From contig NZ_WAAU01000008.1 in the NCBI RefSeq assembly GCF_008806755.1, positions 310,530 to 374,529 of the forward strand: a stretch of 64,000 nt of DNA, read 5' to 3'. Position 1 is the first letter of the stretch, and every line of letters starts with the position of its first letter. Shown here in pieces: positions 44,947-53,375 of this stretch. The notes under the pieces were generated by a model that did no database searches, was not told the origin of the DNA, and saw only the letters and a list, made by a program, of their open reading frames with translations. Source of the stretch: Tenacibaculum aiptasiae (GTDB taxonomy: Bacteria > Bacteroidota > Bacteroidia > Flavobacteriales > Flavobacteriaceae). Made by a program: the position numbers and the translations under genes.

Positions 44947-44988
44947 TTTTATATTTTGCAGTAAATAATCAATTGTCCCTCAGCACAT

Positions 44989-46701
44989 ATGCTAAAATAT
45001 ATCTGTTCTCTATTCTTAGTATTCTTCTCATCTATTCTTTTGTTTTCTCAAACCAACATAACTTTAAATGAAAATGAATTAATAGATTTAAAAAAGAAAT
45101 TTTATTTAAATAGAAAAATTGGAATAGACAGCACTTTATTTTACATGAATAAACTTGTCAAAACCAACAATATACCTTATAAAACTTTTGCATATTCCGC
45201 AATTGAATATATAAAAACAAGAGAAAAACAAATTGTAGATATTAGTTTTTTTAAAGATAGTATCTCTAAATATTTACCCAAAATTTCTTTAAAAAAAGAG
45301 AATTACAATATCTTATTTGATATTCACATACTTCTAGGAAATACTAAAAAACGAAGAGGCCTTACTAAACAGGCCCTTAAGAATTACACAAAAGCAGAAG
45401 CTTACGCCATTGAAACAAAAGATATAGAGCGAATTATTAAAATAAAAGGAAACATAGCTCTTATATATCAAGACATGGAAGAGCTTAATGAAGCCTTATT
45501 AAAAATTAAAGAAAAACACTTCTTATTAGAAAGAAACAAAGAAAAATTAGGTAGTAAATTTCGAATCAACAAACTTAAAACTTCTCTTAATATTGGGGCT
45601 ATTTATGCTAATATGTATAAAAATAACACTTTAAAAAAACAGTATGCAGACTCTTCTTTATACTATTACAATTCTTCACTCAAAAATAATAAAATTAAAG
45701 AAAATTCTTATTATCAAGGAAGAATTTATTATGGCTTAGGAACTATTTACACTTTAAAAAAAGAATACACAAAAGCGAATCTTTATCTTGAAAAGAGTTT
45801 AGAAATTTTTCACAAATATAAATCATACTCTTATCTATATAAAGGCCATTACAATATTGGTGTTAATTATTATATGGCCAAGGATTTTAACAGAGGTAAA
45901 TACAATTTTTTAAAAGCTCTTCATATAAAAAATGATACACTATTAGATTATAATTATATGCATGCAAATAACTATCTCTCTAAAATATACTTAAATCAAA
46001 AGAAAGTAGATTCTGCCAATTATTACTTAAATACCTTTTTAAATGCATACAATAAAATATCTACAAGAGAAAAACACCAATTTAAAGAGGCTTATAAAAC
46101 TGCCAAGGAAATTAATTTTACAAAAAAAATTAATGCTATAAACAAAGACAACAATGAAAGAACTTTTTATTACAATATTATCATTATTAGCTTAATTTTA
46201 ATATCTGGATTTACAAGTTTTTTTGTTTTTAAAAACAATAGAGAAAAAAGAAAAGCTAAAGAAAGATTAGATAACTTAATCGTTAGAGTCTCTCAAAAAG
46301 AAAAAATAACTCCTCCAACTAGTGACTTAAAAATAAAAGATGAGCAACACCAACAAATTATTAAAGGCTTATCTATAATTGAAGAAAAAATGTATTTTTT
46401 AAAAGATGATTTTAACTTGTATAATGCCGCAAAAAGAATTGGAACCAACACTACTTATCTTTCTAAAGTTATAAAAGTATATAAACAAATGAGTTTTAGT
46501 GAATATACTAATGAACTTAGAATTAATTATATTACTAAAAAACTAAGTGAAGAAAAAAAAATTAGAGCCTATACTACCCAAGCTATTGGTGAAATAGGAG
46601 GATATAAAAATGCAAAATCTTTTACTAGAATTTTTAAAAAACACACAGGAATAACTCCTTATCAATTCATTGAAAAAATCAATAAGGAAGTTTTTTTTTA
46701 A
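44989..46701 (+). CDS. TPR-containing transcriptional regulator with membrane helix and AraC-type HTH
   Basis: 570 residues. A signal-like helix at 1-21 is followed by TPR repeats (about 75-350). A transmembrane helix lies near 392-414 (YYNIIIISLILISGFTSFFVF). The cytoplasmic part ends with an AraC-family HTH (about 460-560: YNAAKRIGTNTTYLSKVIK and GEIGGYKNAKSFTRIFKKHTGITPYQFI). Such one-component sensors with periplasmic TPRs are common in Bacteroidota. It sits immediately upstream of the double-glycine peptide genes and is a candidate regulator. Confidence 0.8.
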   Translation: MLKYICSLFLVFFSSILLFSQTNITLNENELIDLKKKFYLNRKIGIDSTLFYMNKLVKTNNIPYKTFAYSAIEYIKTREKQIVDISFFKDSISKYLPKISLKKENYNILFDIHILLGNTKKRRGLTKQALKNYTKAEAYAIETKDIERIIKIKGNIALIYQDMEELNEALLKIKEKHFLLERNKEKLGSKFRINKLKTSLNIGAIYANMYKNNTLKKQYADSSLYYYNSSLKNNKIKENSYYQGRIYYGLGTIYTLKKEYTKANLYLEKSLEIFHKYKSYSYLYKGHYNIGVNYYMAKDFNRGKYNFLKALHIKNDTLLDYNYMHANNYLSKIYLNQKKVDSANYYLNTFLNAYNKISTREKHQFKEAYKTAKEINFTKKINAINKDNNERTFYYNIIIISLILISGFTSFFVFKNNREKRKAKERLDNLIVRVSQKEKITPPTSDLKIKDEQHQQIIKGLSIIEEKMYFLKDDFNLYNAAKRIGTNTTYLSKVIKVYKQMSFSEYTNELRINYITKKLSEEKKIRAYTTQAIGEIGGYKNAKSFTRIFKKHTGITPYQFIEKINKEVFF

Positions 46702-46713
46702 CAAATTGAGGTT

Positions 46714-46902
46714 TTAAATAAAATCAAAACAATAATTCTTCTTTTTATCTAAAACATCACCAGGAGGTGGTGGTGGAAAACAATCTTCCTCTCCATCTGT
46801 ATCTGGCCCTCCGCTTAATTTAGTTCCTTTTGCTATAATACATCTTTGTTCAATTCTTGTCAGACTGAATGCTTTTAAAGTGTTAATTGATAATAATTTC
46901 AT
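46714..46902 (-). CDS. Small double-glycine-type peptide, orphan on the opposite strand
   Basis: 62 residues. The leader-like part LTRIEQRCIIAKGTKLSGG ends in a GG at about 31-32. The core is acidic then Pro-rich (EEDCFPPPPPGD) with two cysteines (C41 and C58). The leader differs from the other peptides here. It converges with the end of the regulator gene. A precursor role is inferred from the GG and context; it could be non-functional. Confidence 0.45.
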   Translation of the reverse strand: MKLLSINTLKAFSLTRIEQRCIIAKGTKLSGGPDTDGEEDCFPPPPPGDVLDKKKNYCFDFI

Positions 46903-47121
46903 GACTAATTAATTTAAGTTAGTTCAATTTATATTTTTTTACCTCTAATATTACCTATTCTTAAACCTTAACCTTAAAAAAAAATCAAACAACTGAAAAA
47001 CAACAACTTAACAACTGTTTTATTTTACCATAATTTTTAAATAGTACCTACCTTTTTTATAAATCACAACCTACTTTTCTTCTTTAATCTTATTTAACAT
47101 TCAATATTTGTAATTCAATGA

Positions 47122-47155
47122 GGAACCTGAAAAGCATTAAAAAATAGAGTAAGGA
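47122..47155 (+). promoter_or_regulatory. Repeated 5'-UTR element, copy 1
   Basis: GGAACCTGAAAAGCAT (47122-47137) and ATAGAGTAAGGA (47144-47155) lie in the leader of the peptide gene at 47179. Both blocks recur at 49108-49138 before the third peptide. An AATATTTG box at 47103-47110 would place this element just inside the transcript. Confidence 0.65.
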
Positions 47156-47178
47156 GTAACTAAATTAATTAACTAATC

Positions 47179-47385
47179 ATGATAAAATCAATTTCAAATC
47201 TTGGTATTATTTTAAATAAAGTAACTCAAAAGTCTATTAACGGAGGTGGACCAGGATCTCCTTTTTGGTGTAAGAATAGAAATAATTGGGAGCCTAACCC
47301 TGTTGCTTGCACACAAAACGAAATAGCCACATACAATTTCTCTTTAGGCTACTGTGTGTGCATGCCTACAAAAGTAGATATGTAA
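47179..47385 (+). CDS. Double-glycine leader peptide with four cysteines (RiPP precursor candidate 1)
   Basis: 68 residues. The leader of 23 residues ends KSINGG, sharing K3-S4-I5, N7, G9, L12, K14, Q17 and I20-N21-G22-G23 with the peptides at 22977 and 49158. The core begins at residue 24, and has four cysteines, C31, C44, C59 and C61, and aromatics W30, W37, Y52 and Y58. The C-terminal GYCVCMP resembles GCWCIMP of the 49158 peptide. The peptide is 455 bases before the radical SAM gene. Whether it is modified by that enzyme is unknown; cleavage by a C39 protease elsewhere is expected. Confidence 0.72.
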   Translation: MIKSISNLGIILNKVTQKSINGGGPGSPFWCKNRNNWEPNPVACTQNEIATYNFSLGYCVCMPTKVDM

Positions 47386-47462
47386 ACGAGAATTACTGAA
47401 ACATATTTTCATAATATCTATCCTACAAAATAATAAACACAAGTAACTTATAAATATCTATA

Positions 47463-47510
47463 GGAAGCTGAAAATATAGATATTCAATTAACAAACAACC
47501 TTAGAGTAAG
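47463..47510 (+). promoter_or_regulatory. Weaker copy of the 5'-UTR element before the second peptide
   Basis: GGAAGCTGAAAA (47463-47474) and TAGAGTAAG (47502-47510) resemble the two blocks of the element at 47122 but are farther apart. It lies upstream of the peptide at 47534. Confidence 0.45.
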
Positions 47511-47533
47511 CATACTAACTAAATTTTAATACA

Positions 47534-47767
47534 ATGAAAAAAACATTTTTTTTATCTAAAGGAATTGAAAAATTTTCAAACTTAGAAGTTAATGATTTAT
47601 CTTCCGTTAAAGGAGGGTTAGCTGGAGAATCAACTCAAGTAATTATTTATTACCCTACAAGCGGTGGTGGAAAAAACTGTCCTCCTGGATTAGTTTGGAG
47701 TAACAGATTAGGTAAATGCGTTAAGGTACTAGAAGCTGAACCAGCTCATGATATTATAAGAAATTAA
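47534..47767 (+). CDS. Double-glycine peptide next to the radical SAM gene (RiPP precursor candidate 2)
   Basis: 77 residues. The leader ends LEVNDLSSVKGG (residues 17-28), of the type found in Bacteroidota natural-product precursors with a GG, unlike the KSI-type leaders nearby. The core has C49 and C62 flanking W55-S56-N57, an aromatic-x-Asn triad that matches three-residue cyclophane sites. It also has H72-D73. The gene is 66 bases before the radical SAM gene, with a hairpin between them. It is the best substrate candidate for the maturase. Confidence 0.68.
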   Translation: MKKTFFLSKGIEKFSNLEVNDLSSVKGGLAGESTQVIIYYPTSGGGKNCPPGLVWSNRLGKCVKVLEAEPAHDIIRN

Positions 47768-47778
47768 TCATTATTTCT

Positions 47779-47808
47779 CAAGGAGGTACTAACACCATAA
47801 CCTCCTTG
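47779..47808 (+). terminator. Hairpin between precursor and maturase, possible attenuator
   Basis: CAAGGAGGT (47779-47787) pairs with ACCTCCTTG (47800-47808), followed by TTTTCTTTT. It would end most transcripts after the precursor and lower expression of the radical SAM gene. The left arm contains a Shine-Dalgarno-like AGGAGGT. Confidence 0.65.
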
Positions 47809-47833
47809 TTTTCTTTTAACTAACAAATAAATC

Positions 47834-49066
47834 ATGGATTTTAATTCTTTAGCTATAAAAGTTGCTAGTAGATGCAACCTTAATTGTTCCTATTGTTTTA
47901 TGTATAATTTAGGTGATACAACTTATAAAAAACAACCTAAATTTATGTCTACTGAAGTTGTTGACAATATCATAGACAAAACCAAAAAACATATACAAGA
48001 GCATAATAAAAAAGAGTTCTCTTTTCTTTTTCATGGAGGAGAACCCCTACTTGCTCCAAAACAATTTTTTATAGACTTTACATCTAAAGTAAAAGAAATT
48101 CAGAATGAACTCGATGATGTAGTTTTTTCTTTTGATTTACAAACTAATGGTGTTTTATTGGATGAAAGCTGGGTTCGTTTATTTAAAGAATTAAATATTT
48201 CTCCTAGTGTTAGTGTGGATGGTACACAAAAAGCACATGATATGTTTAGAGTAGATCACAAAGGAAATGGAAGTTATAACGATGTCTTTAAAGGTGTAAC
48301 TCTCTTAAAAAAAGAAATGAGTTTTGCAGATATAGCATGTGTAATTAATGTAAAAGAAACTCCTCTAGAAGTATACAATAGCTTCAAAAAAATGAGAGTT
48401 AGCTATGTGAATTTCCTTATTCCAGATTATACTCATAATAGCTACCCTTTTAATAAAGAAAAAACTGTTATGGGAGACTGGTTAATCGAGCTATTTAATA
48501 TATGGATCAGCGATCAAAAACGATATAAAATACCAATGTTTTTAGGACTACTAAACTCTCTAACAATGCTTAATGAAAGTTCTAAAAATGAATCTACTGT
48601 ATTAGTTATAGAAACTAATGGAGAAATTGAGGCTATTGATTCTTTAAAAGCTTGCGGTCATGGTTTTACAAAAACTGGTTTTAATATTAAAGAAAATAGT
48701 TTTCAGGATATTGAAAAAACCTCTCTAGGAAAGTTATATTTTAATAATATCAACTCTAAACTATGCAAGCAATGTCAAGAATGCCCTTTAAATGTAATTT
48801 GTAAAGGAGGTAGATTGGTACATAGGTATAGTAAAGAAAATGGCTTCAATAATCCATCTGTTTATTGTAATGACTTAATTAAACTTATAGCACATATACA
48901 AGGATACTTTATTTCTTGTTTTCCTGATTTACACGAGAAAGAAAACGTAGAAAAAATTAATCCTATAGAAATTATTAATTACCTAAACTCAACTGATTTT
49001 AACAAAAACTTCTATTACAAAAAAGAATTAGAATCTTTTTCAGAAAAAAATATGATAATCGCATAA
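47834..49066 (+). CDS. Radical SAM/SPASM peptide maturase, cyclophane-synthase-like
   Basis: 410 residues. The radical SAM motif is C14, C18, C21 (RCNLNCSYC), and the glycine-rich strand is FLFHGGEPLL. The SPASM tail has C264-like ACGHG, LCKQCQECPLNVICKGG and HRY...NPSVYC, the sequence type of FxsB/XyeB-like enzymes. Those enzymes link aromatic residues to side-chain carbons of a peptide. The protein follows peptide 47534. The tail supports this class, but the exact bond cannot be read from sequence. No exporter or immunity gene is recognisable nearby. Confidence 0.78.
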   Translation: MDFNSLAIKVASRCNLNCSYCFMYNLGDTTYKKQPKFMSTEVVDNIIDKTKKHIQEHNKKEFSFLFHGGEPLLAPKQFFIDFTSKVKEIQNELDDVVFSFDLQTNGVLLDESWVRLFKELNISPSVSVDGTQKAHDMFRVDHKGNGSYNDVFKGVTLLKKEMSFADIACVINVKETPLEVYNSFKKMRVSYVNFLIPDYTHNSYPFNKEKTVMGDWLIELFNIWISDQKRYKIPMFLGLLNSLTMLNESSKNESTVLVIETNGEIEAIDSLKACGHGFTKTGFNIKENSFQDIEKTSLGKLYFNNINSKLCKQCQECPLNVICKGGRLVHRYSKENGFNNPSVYCNDLIKLIAHIQGYFISCFPDLHEKENVEKINPIEIINYLNSTDFNKNFYYKKELESFSEKNMIIA

Positions 49067-49107
49067 ACCTACTAAAAAATCTTCTTTAAAAAGTTCTAAT
49101 AAAATGC

Positions 49108-49138
49108 GGAACCTGAAAAGCATAATATAGAGTAAGGA
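49108..49138 (+). promoter_or_regulatory. Repeated 5'-UTR element, copy 2
   Basis: GGAACCTGAAAAGCAT (49108-49123) is identical to 47122-47137, and ATAGAGTAAGGA (49127-49138) is identical to 47144-47155, with a 3-base gap instead of 6. It lies 19 bases before the peptide start at 49158. Confidence 0.7.
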
Positions 49139-49157
49139 CAAATAAAAACGATTAACC

Positions 49158-49331
49158 ATGTTAAAATCAATTTCAAATTTAGGTACTATCCTAAAAAAAG
49201 ATGAACAACGAACTATTAACGGAGGACAAAAACAATGTCCTCGCGGCTGGATTTTAGATTGTGACTATTACGGTTGCTGGTGTATTATGCCAATTGAAAA
49301 AGATGATGACCATTTAGGACCAAGTGTATAA
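49158..49331 (+). CDS. Double-glycine leader peptide, 57 residues (RiPP precursor candidate 3)
   Basis: This ORF starts at 49158 (ATG) and stops with TAA at 49329-49331. The leader (1-23) is nearly identical to the one at 47179 (TINGG end). The core has cysteines C27, C35, C40 and C42 and tryptophans W31 and W41; its GCWCIMP matches GYCVCMP of the first peptide. The tail is acidic. It is preceded by the second copy of the 5'-UTR element and followed by a bidirectional terminator. It lies downstream of the maturase gene. Confidence 0.75.
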   Translation: MLKSISNLGTILKKDEQRTINGGQKQCPRGWILDCDYYGCWCIMPIEKDDDHLGPSV

Positions 49332-49334
49332 AAC

Positions 49335-49369
49335 AATAGGACTTAAACTTTAATAGTTTAAGTCCTATT
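49335..49369. terminator. Bidirectional terminator between the third peptide and lon
   Basis: AATAGGACTTAAACT (49335-49349) pairs with AGTTTAAGTCCTATT (49355-49369). Confidence 0.92.
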
Positions 49370-49391
49370 TTATTGTTATTCAGATATATTT

Positions 49392-51845
49392 CTATATCTT
49401 TTTAGCGTTCTTTACTTTTTGTTTTGTAAGAGCAATATTAATTACTTCACTCATTTCGGTTACATAATGGAAAGTTAAGCCTTTTAAATAACTAGTTTTA
49501 ATTTCATCAATGTCTTTTTTGTTGTCAGCACAAAGAATTATTTCTTTAATATTTGCTCTTTTAGCAGCCAATATTTTTTCTTTAATCCCTCCAACAGGCA
49601 ATACCTTACCACGTAAAGTAATTTCTCCAGTCATTGCTATTTTATTTTTCACTTTTCTCTGTGTAAATACAGATACTAATGAAGTTAACATAGTAATACC
49701 AGCACTTGGTCCATCTTTAGGAGTTGCTCCTTCTGGTACATGAATATGAACATCGTATTTATCTAAAACCTCAGGTTTAATTCCAAACTCTTCAGCATTA
49801 GCTTTAATATACTTCATCGCTATTGTTGAAGACTCTTTCATTACAGTACCTAAATTACCCGTAATAGATAAGTTTCCTTTTCCTTTCGATAAAATAGACT
49901 CAATAAATAAAATATCTCCACCAACACTAGTCCATGCTAAACCAGTAACTACACCAGCTACATCATTATTTTCATACTTGTCGCGTTCTAAACGAGCAGG
50001 TCCTAAAATTGTTTCAATATCTTCATCTGTTAGAGAAACGTTATACTCCTCCTCCATCGCTATTGATTTTGCTGCAAAACGCACTACTTTCGCTACTTGC
50101 TTTTCAAGACCACGAACACCAGACTCTCTTGTATACCCTTCTACAATTTTTTCTATTTGCTTTTTACCAACCGTTAAATGCTCTGTTGATAATCCATGCT
50201 CTTTTAATTGCTTAGGAAATAAATACTTTTTCGCGATTTCAACTTTCTCTTCAATAGTATACCCTGTTACATTGATAAGCTCCATACGATCGCGTAATGC
50301 CCAAGGTATTTGTCCTAAATTATTAGCAGTAGCTATAAATAACACTTTAGAAAGATCATAACCAACCTCTAAATAATTATCATAAAACTCAGTATTTTGT
50401 TCAGGATCTAACACTTCTAACATAGCAGAAGATGGGTCTCCTTGATGACTTTGACTTAATTTATCTATTTCATCTAATACAAATACAGGATTTGAAGTAC
50501 CAGCTTTTTTAAGGTTTTGAATTAAACGACCTGGCATAGCTCCAATATAAGTTTTACGATGTCCTCTAATTTCAGCTTCATCACGTAAACCACCTAATGA
50601 CATACGTACATACTTACGACCTAAAGCTTCAGCAACTGATTTACCTAACGAAGTTTTTCCAACACCTGGAGGACCGTATAAACAAATTATTGGTGACTTC
50701 ATGTCTCCACGTAATTTTAATACAGCTAAATGCTCTATAATACGTTCTTTAACTTTTTCAAGTCCAAAATGATCTCTATCTAATATTTTTTGAGCTTTTT
50801 TCAAGTCAAACTTATCCTCAGAATATTCTCCCCAAGGTAACTCTAACATTAACTCTAAATAATTACGTTGTACACCATATTCAGCCATTTGAGGGTTCAT
50901 TCTTCTTAAACGATTTATTTCCTTCTCAAATGTTTCAGCAACATTTTTATTCCATTTCTTAGACTTTGCCTTTGTTTTCATTTCTTCCAACTCTTGGTCA
51001 TGAGAAACTCCACCTAACTCGTCTTGAATTGTTTTTAATTGCTGATGTAAATAATATTCACGTTGTTGCTGATCTAAATCTGATCTTGTTTTTGACTGAA
51101 TATCATTACGTAATTGTAACTTTTGAAGCTCTTTATCTAAGTTTTTTAAAGTTAAAAGCGCTCTTTCTTTTAAGTTATCCTTTTCAAGTAAAACTTGTTT
51201 ATTTGAAACACTCAATTCCATATTAGATGAAATAAAGTTCACTAAAAATGAATTTGATTGAATGTTCTTAATTGCAAAAGAAGCTTCTGAAGGTAACATT
51301 GGATTTTCTTTAATAACCTCTAATGCTAAATCTTTGATAGAATCAATTATTGCATTAAACTCTTTTTCATCATCAATATCTCTTTCCTCTTTTGCCTCTC
51401 TAACTTTAGCTTTTAAATATGGAGTATCTTGTGTAATCTCATCAATTTCAAAGCGTTTTTTTCCTTGTATAATAACAGTTGTGTTACCATCAGGCATTTT
51501 AAGAACTCTTAAAATTTGCGCAACTACACCCGTTTTATGAATATCATCTATACCTGGATTCTCTACATCACTATTTTTTTGTGCTACTACACCTACAATT
51601 TTATCTCCTTCATTAGCGTCTTTAATTAATTGAATAGACTTATCTCTTCCAGCAGTTATAGGAATCACCACACCTGGAAATAACACTGTATTCCTTAAAG
51701 GTAAAATTGGTAACTCAGAAGGTACTTCTTCTTTATTTATTATTTCTTCATCCTCTGGAGTTAACAAAGGAATTAATTCAGAATTTTCATTAAAAGCATC
51801 CTGAAGCGACAAGTTGTCTAAATGTATTATTTTGGGTTTACTCAT
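49392..51845 (-). CDS. lon: ATP-dependent protease Lon
   Basis: 817 residues. The N-terminal substrate-recognition region (about 45-240) begins with [18 protein letters not shown]. The AAA+ Walker A is [13 protein letters not shown] (about 391-403), Walker B lies in [10 protein letters not shown], and the sensor region is TANNLGQIP. The serine protease site is DGPSAGITM (S near 714) with lysine in [10 protein letters not shown] (near 754). It degrades damaged and regulatory cytoplasmic proteins. It is monocistronic, with a leader and terminator of its own. Confidence 0.97.
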   Translation of the reverse strand: MSKPKIIHLDNLSLQDAFNENSELIPLLTPEDEEIINKEEVPSELPILPLRNTVLFPGVVIPITAGRDKSIQLIKDANEGDKIVGVVAQKNSDVENPGIDDIHKTGVVAQILRVLKMPDGNTTVIIQGKKRFEIDEITQDTPYLKAKVREAKEERDIDDEKEFNAIIDSIKDLALEVIKENPMLPSEASFAIKNIQSNSFLVNFISSNMELSVSNKQVLLEKDNLKERALLTLKNLDKELQKLQLRNDIQSKTRSDLDQQQREYYLHQQLKTIQDELGGVSHDQELEEMKTKAKSKKWNKNVAETFEKEINRLRRMNPQMAEYGVQRNYLELMLELPWGEYSEDKFDLKKAQKILDRDHFGLEKVKERIIEHLAVLKLRGDMKSPIICLYGPPGVGKTSLGKSVAEALGRKYVRMSLGGLRDEAEIRGHRKTYIGAMPGRLIQNLKKAGTSNPVFVLDEIDKLSQSHQGDPSSAMLEVLDPEQNTEFYDNYLEVGYDLSKVLFIATANNLGQIPWALRDRMELINVTGYTIEEKVEIAKKYLFPKQLKEHGLSTEHLTVGKKQIEKIVEGYTRESGVRGLEKQVAKVVRFAAKSIAMEEEYNVSLTDEDIETILGPARLERDKYENNDVAGVVTGLAWTSVGGDILFIESILSKGKGNLSITGNLGTVMKESSTIAMKYIKANAEEFGIKPEVLDKYDVHIHVPEGATPKDGPSAGITMLTSLVSVFTQRKVKNKIAMTGEITLRGKVLPVGGIKEKILAAKRANIKEIILCADNKKDIDEIKTSYLKGLTFHYVTEMSEVINIALTKQKVKNAKKI

Positions 51846-52072
51846 AATCTTTTATATCTGTCATAGTGGCATTTTTCTATTAGTACACTTAATACAAAAA
51901 GCACTACAAAAACCTTAATCTTCTAATAAACAACACTATACGTATTGTTTTTTTGTTTTCTTTCCTTATATAGGTCAATTCTTATGCCAACTAATTCTTT
52001 ATAAGAAACTTGTAACTATTTTTACAATCAGTCGTCATATTATTATATTTTTACAAAAAGCTATACCAAACA

Positions 52073-52756
52073 ATGAAAACTAAACTATTTTTTATTTCCT
52101 TATTACTACTCCTAACCAACTGTACCTCAAATAAAAACTCTGAAGAGTTTATTAAGAATGCCTCTGGTCGTTATTTTTTTAATGCTGATGAAACTATAGA
52201 AGTAAAATTTAACGAAGGAAAGTTATTTTTAACATGGCGTGGTCAAAATTTAGAACCTCTAAAAGTTAATGATAGTACTTTTTATGCTCGTGAATTAAAC
52301 GAAAAACTAATATTTAACACAGCACAAAATAAAATTGAATTAGCAAAAAAACGTGAACATCATAATAAGGTTTACATTTTCAACAAACTTAAAGAAGGTG
52401 AAAAAACCCCTAGTGAATACTTAGCTGAAAATAATTTTGAAGCCGCTTTAAAAGGATATAAAGCCATTAAACAAAAAGATAGTTTAAACCCTGTTATTAG
52501 AGAAAGAAGTTTAAATCGTTTAGGTTATCGCTATTTATCAAATAAAGAATTTGAAAAAGCTCTTAATGTTTTTAAAATCAATATTGAATTATACCCTAAA
52601 AGTTCTAATACTTACGACAGTACTGGTGATGCTTATTTAAAAATGAAAGATACGGTAAAAGCTACGGAATACTACAAAAAATCGTTAACTATCAATCCAG
52701 AAAATAGAAGTTCTAGAAGAGCTTTAAAAAGACTTACTAAAAAGGAAGAAGATTAA
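52073..52756 (+). CDS. TPR-containing lipoprotein
   Basis: 227 residues with a lipoprotein signal (lipobox TNCT, C17). The first half (about 25-110) is a beta domain. TPRs follow near 138-215 (ERSLNRLGYRYLSNKEFEKALNVFK and SSNTYDSTGDAYLKMKDTVKATEYYKKSL without long helices between). The function is unknown; such proteins often bind peptides or assemble complexes. It converges with the LysE gene 1 base apart. Confidence 0.65.
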   Translation: MKTKLFFISLLLLLTNCTSNKNSEEFIKNASGRYFFNADETIEVKFNEGKLFLTWRGQNLEPLKVNDSTFYARELNEKLIFNTAQNKIELAKKREHHNKVYIFNKLKEGEKTPSEYLAENNFEAALKGYKAIKQKDSLNPVIRERSLNRLGYRYLSNKEFEKALNVFKINIELYPKSSNTYDSTGDAYLKMKDTVKATEYYKKSLTINPENRSSRRALKRLTKKEED

Positions 52757-52757
52757 T

Positions 52758-53372
52758 TTATAGCAAAATTAAAACTGCAATTCCAACAAAAACAACTATT
52801 TGTGCCCATTTTAGGTAAACTCCTATTTGGGCATTCTTTTTTATAGATTCTGAAATAGTACCTGCTAAAATAGCTATTGTAGAAAATATTACGAACGATG
52901 TTAGTATAAATAAACCTCCTAAAACATAAAACTGTAATACATTTGAAAGACTATCCGAAAACAGAAATTGCGGAAAAAAAGCCAAAAAGAAAATAGTCAC
53001 TTTCGGATTTAAAACATTCATCCAGAATCCTTTTTTAAACAATTCAAAAGTTGTCTTTTTTTCTACATTCTCTGTTGAAAATGCAATTTTAGCATCGCTT
53101 CTAAATACTTGATAAGCTAAATACAAAAGATACCCTGCTCCCAATAGTTTTATAATAAAGAACAATTTAGGGTTTTGATTTATAATTTCTGAAACTCCAA
53201 AGGCTACTAAGGTAGTATGAATAATACAACCAGTCATTAATCCAGCTACAGTTGCTAATCCATATTTTTTTCCGTTTACGATACTTTGTGTTAAAACAAA
53301 TATATTGTCTGGTCCTGGTGAAAAAGCTAGTGTTCCTGTAGCTAAAACAAAAGAGATTAGGGTTTCAATCAT
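52758..53372 (-). CDS. LysE/RhtB-family amino-acid exporter
   Basis: 204 residues with six helices. The N-terminal SPGPDNIFVLTQSIVNGKK motif is a LysE/RhtB signature (about 18-36). It exports amino acids or derivatives. It starts 3 bases after pyrD on the same strand, so it may be co-transcribed with it, though metabolic connection is not obvious. Confidence 0.85.
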   Translation of the reverse strand: MIETLISFVLATGTLAFSPGPDNIFVLTQSIVNGKKYGLATVAGLMTGCIIHTTLVAFGVSEIINQNPKLFFIIKLLGAGYLLYLAYQVFRSDAKIAFSTENVEKKTTFELFKKGFWMNVLNPKVTIFFLAFFPQFLFSDSLSNVLQFYVLGGLFILTSFVIFSTIAILAGTISESIKKNAQIGVYLKWAQIVVFVGIAVLILL

Positions 53373-53375
53373 TTA

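Noticed and set aside
46714..46902. Treating the minus-strand peptide as a certain precursor
   Set aside because: It has a GG and two cysteines but a divergent leader and no leader element, so it is listed only with low confidence.
48000..49066. Calling the enzyme a specific XyeB, FxsB or anaerobic sulfatase-maturing enzyme
   Set aside because: The SPASM tail favours the cyclophane group, but the subgroup cannot be settled by eye, and no sulfatase is nearby.
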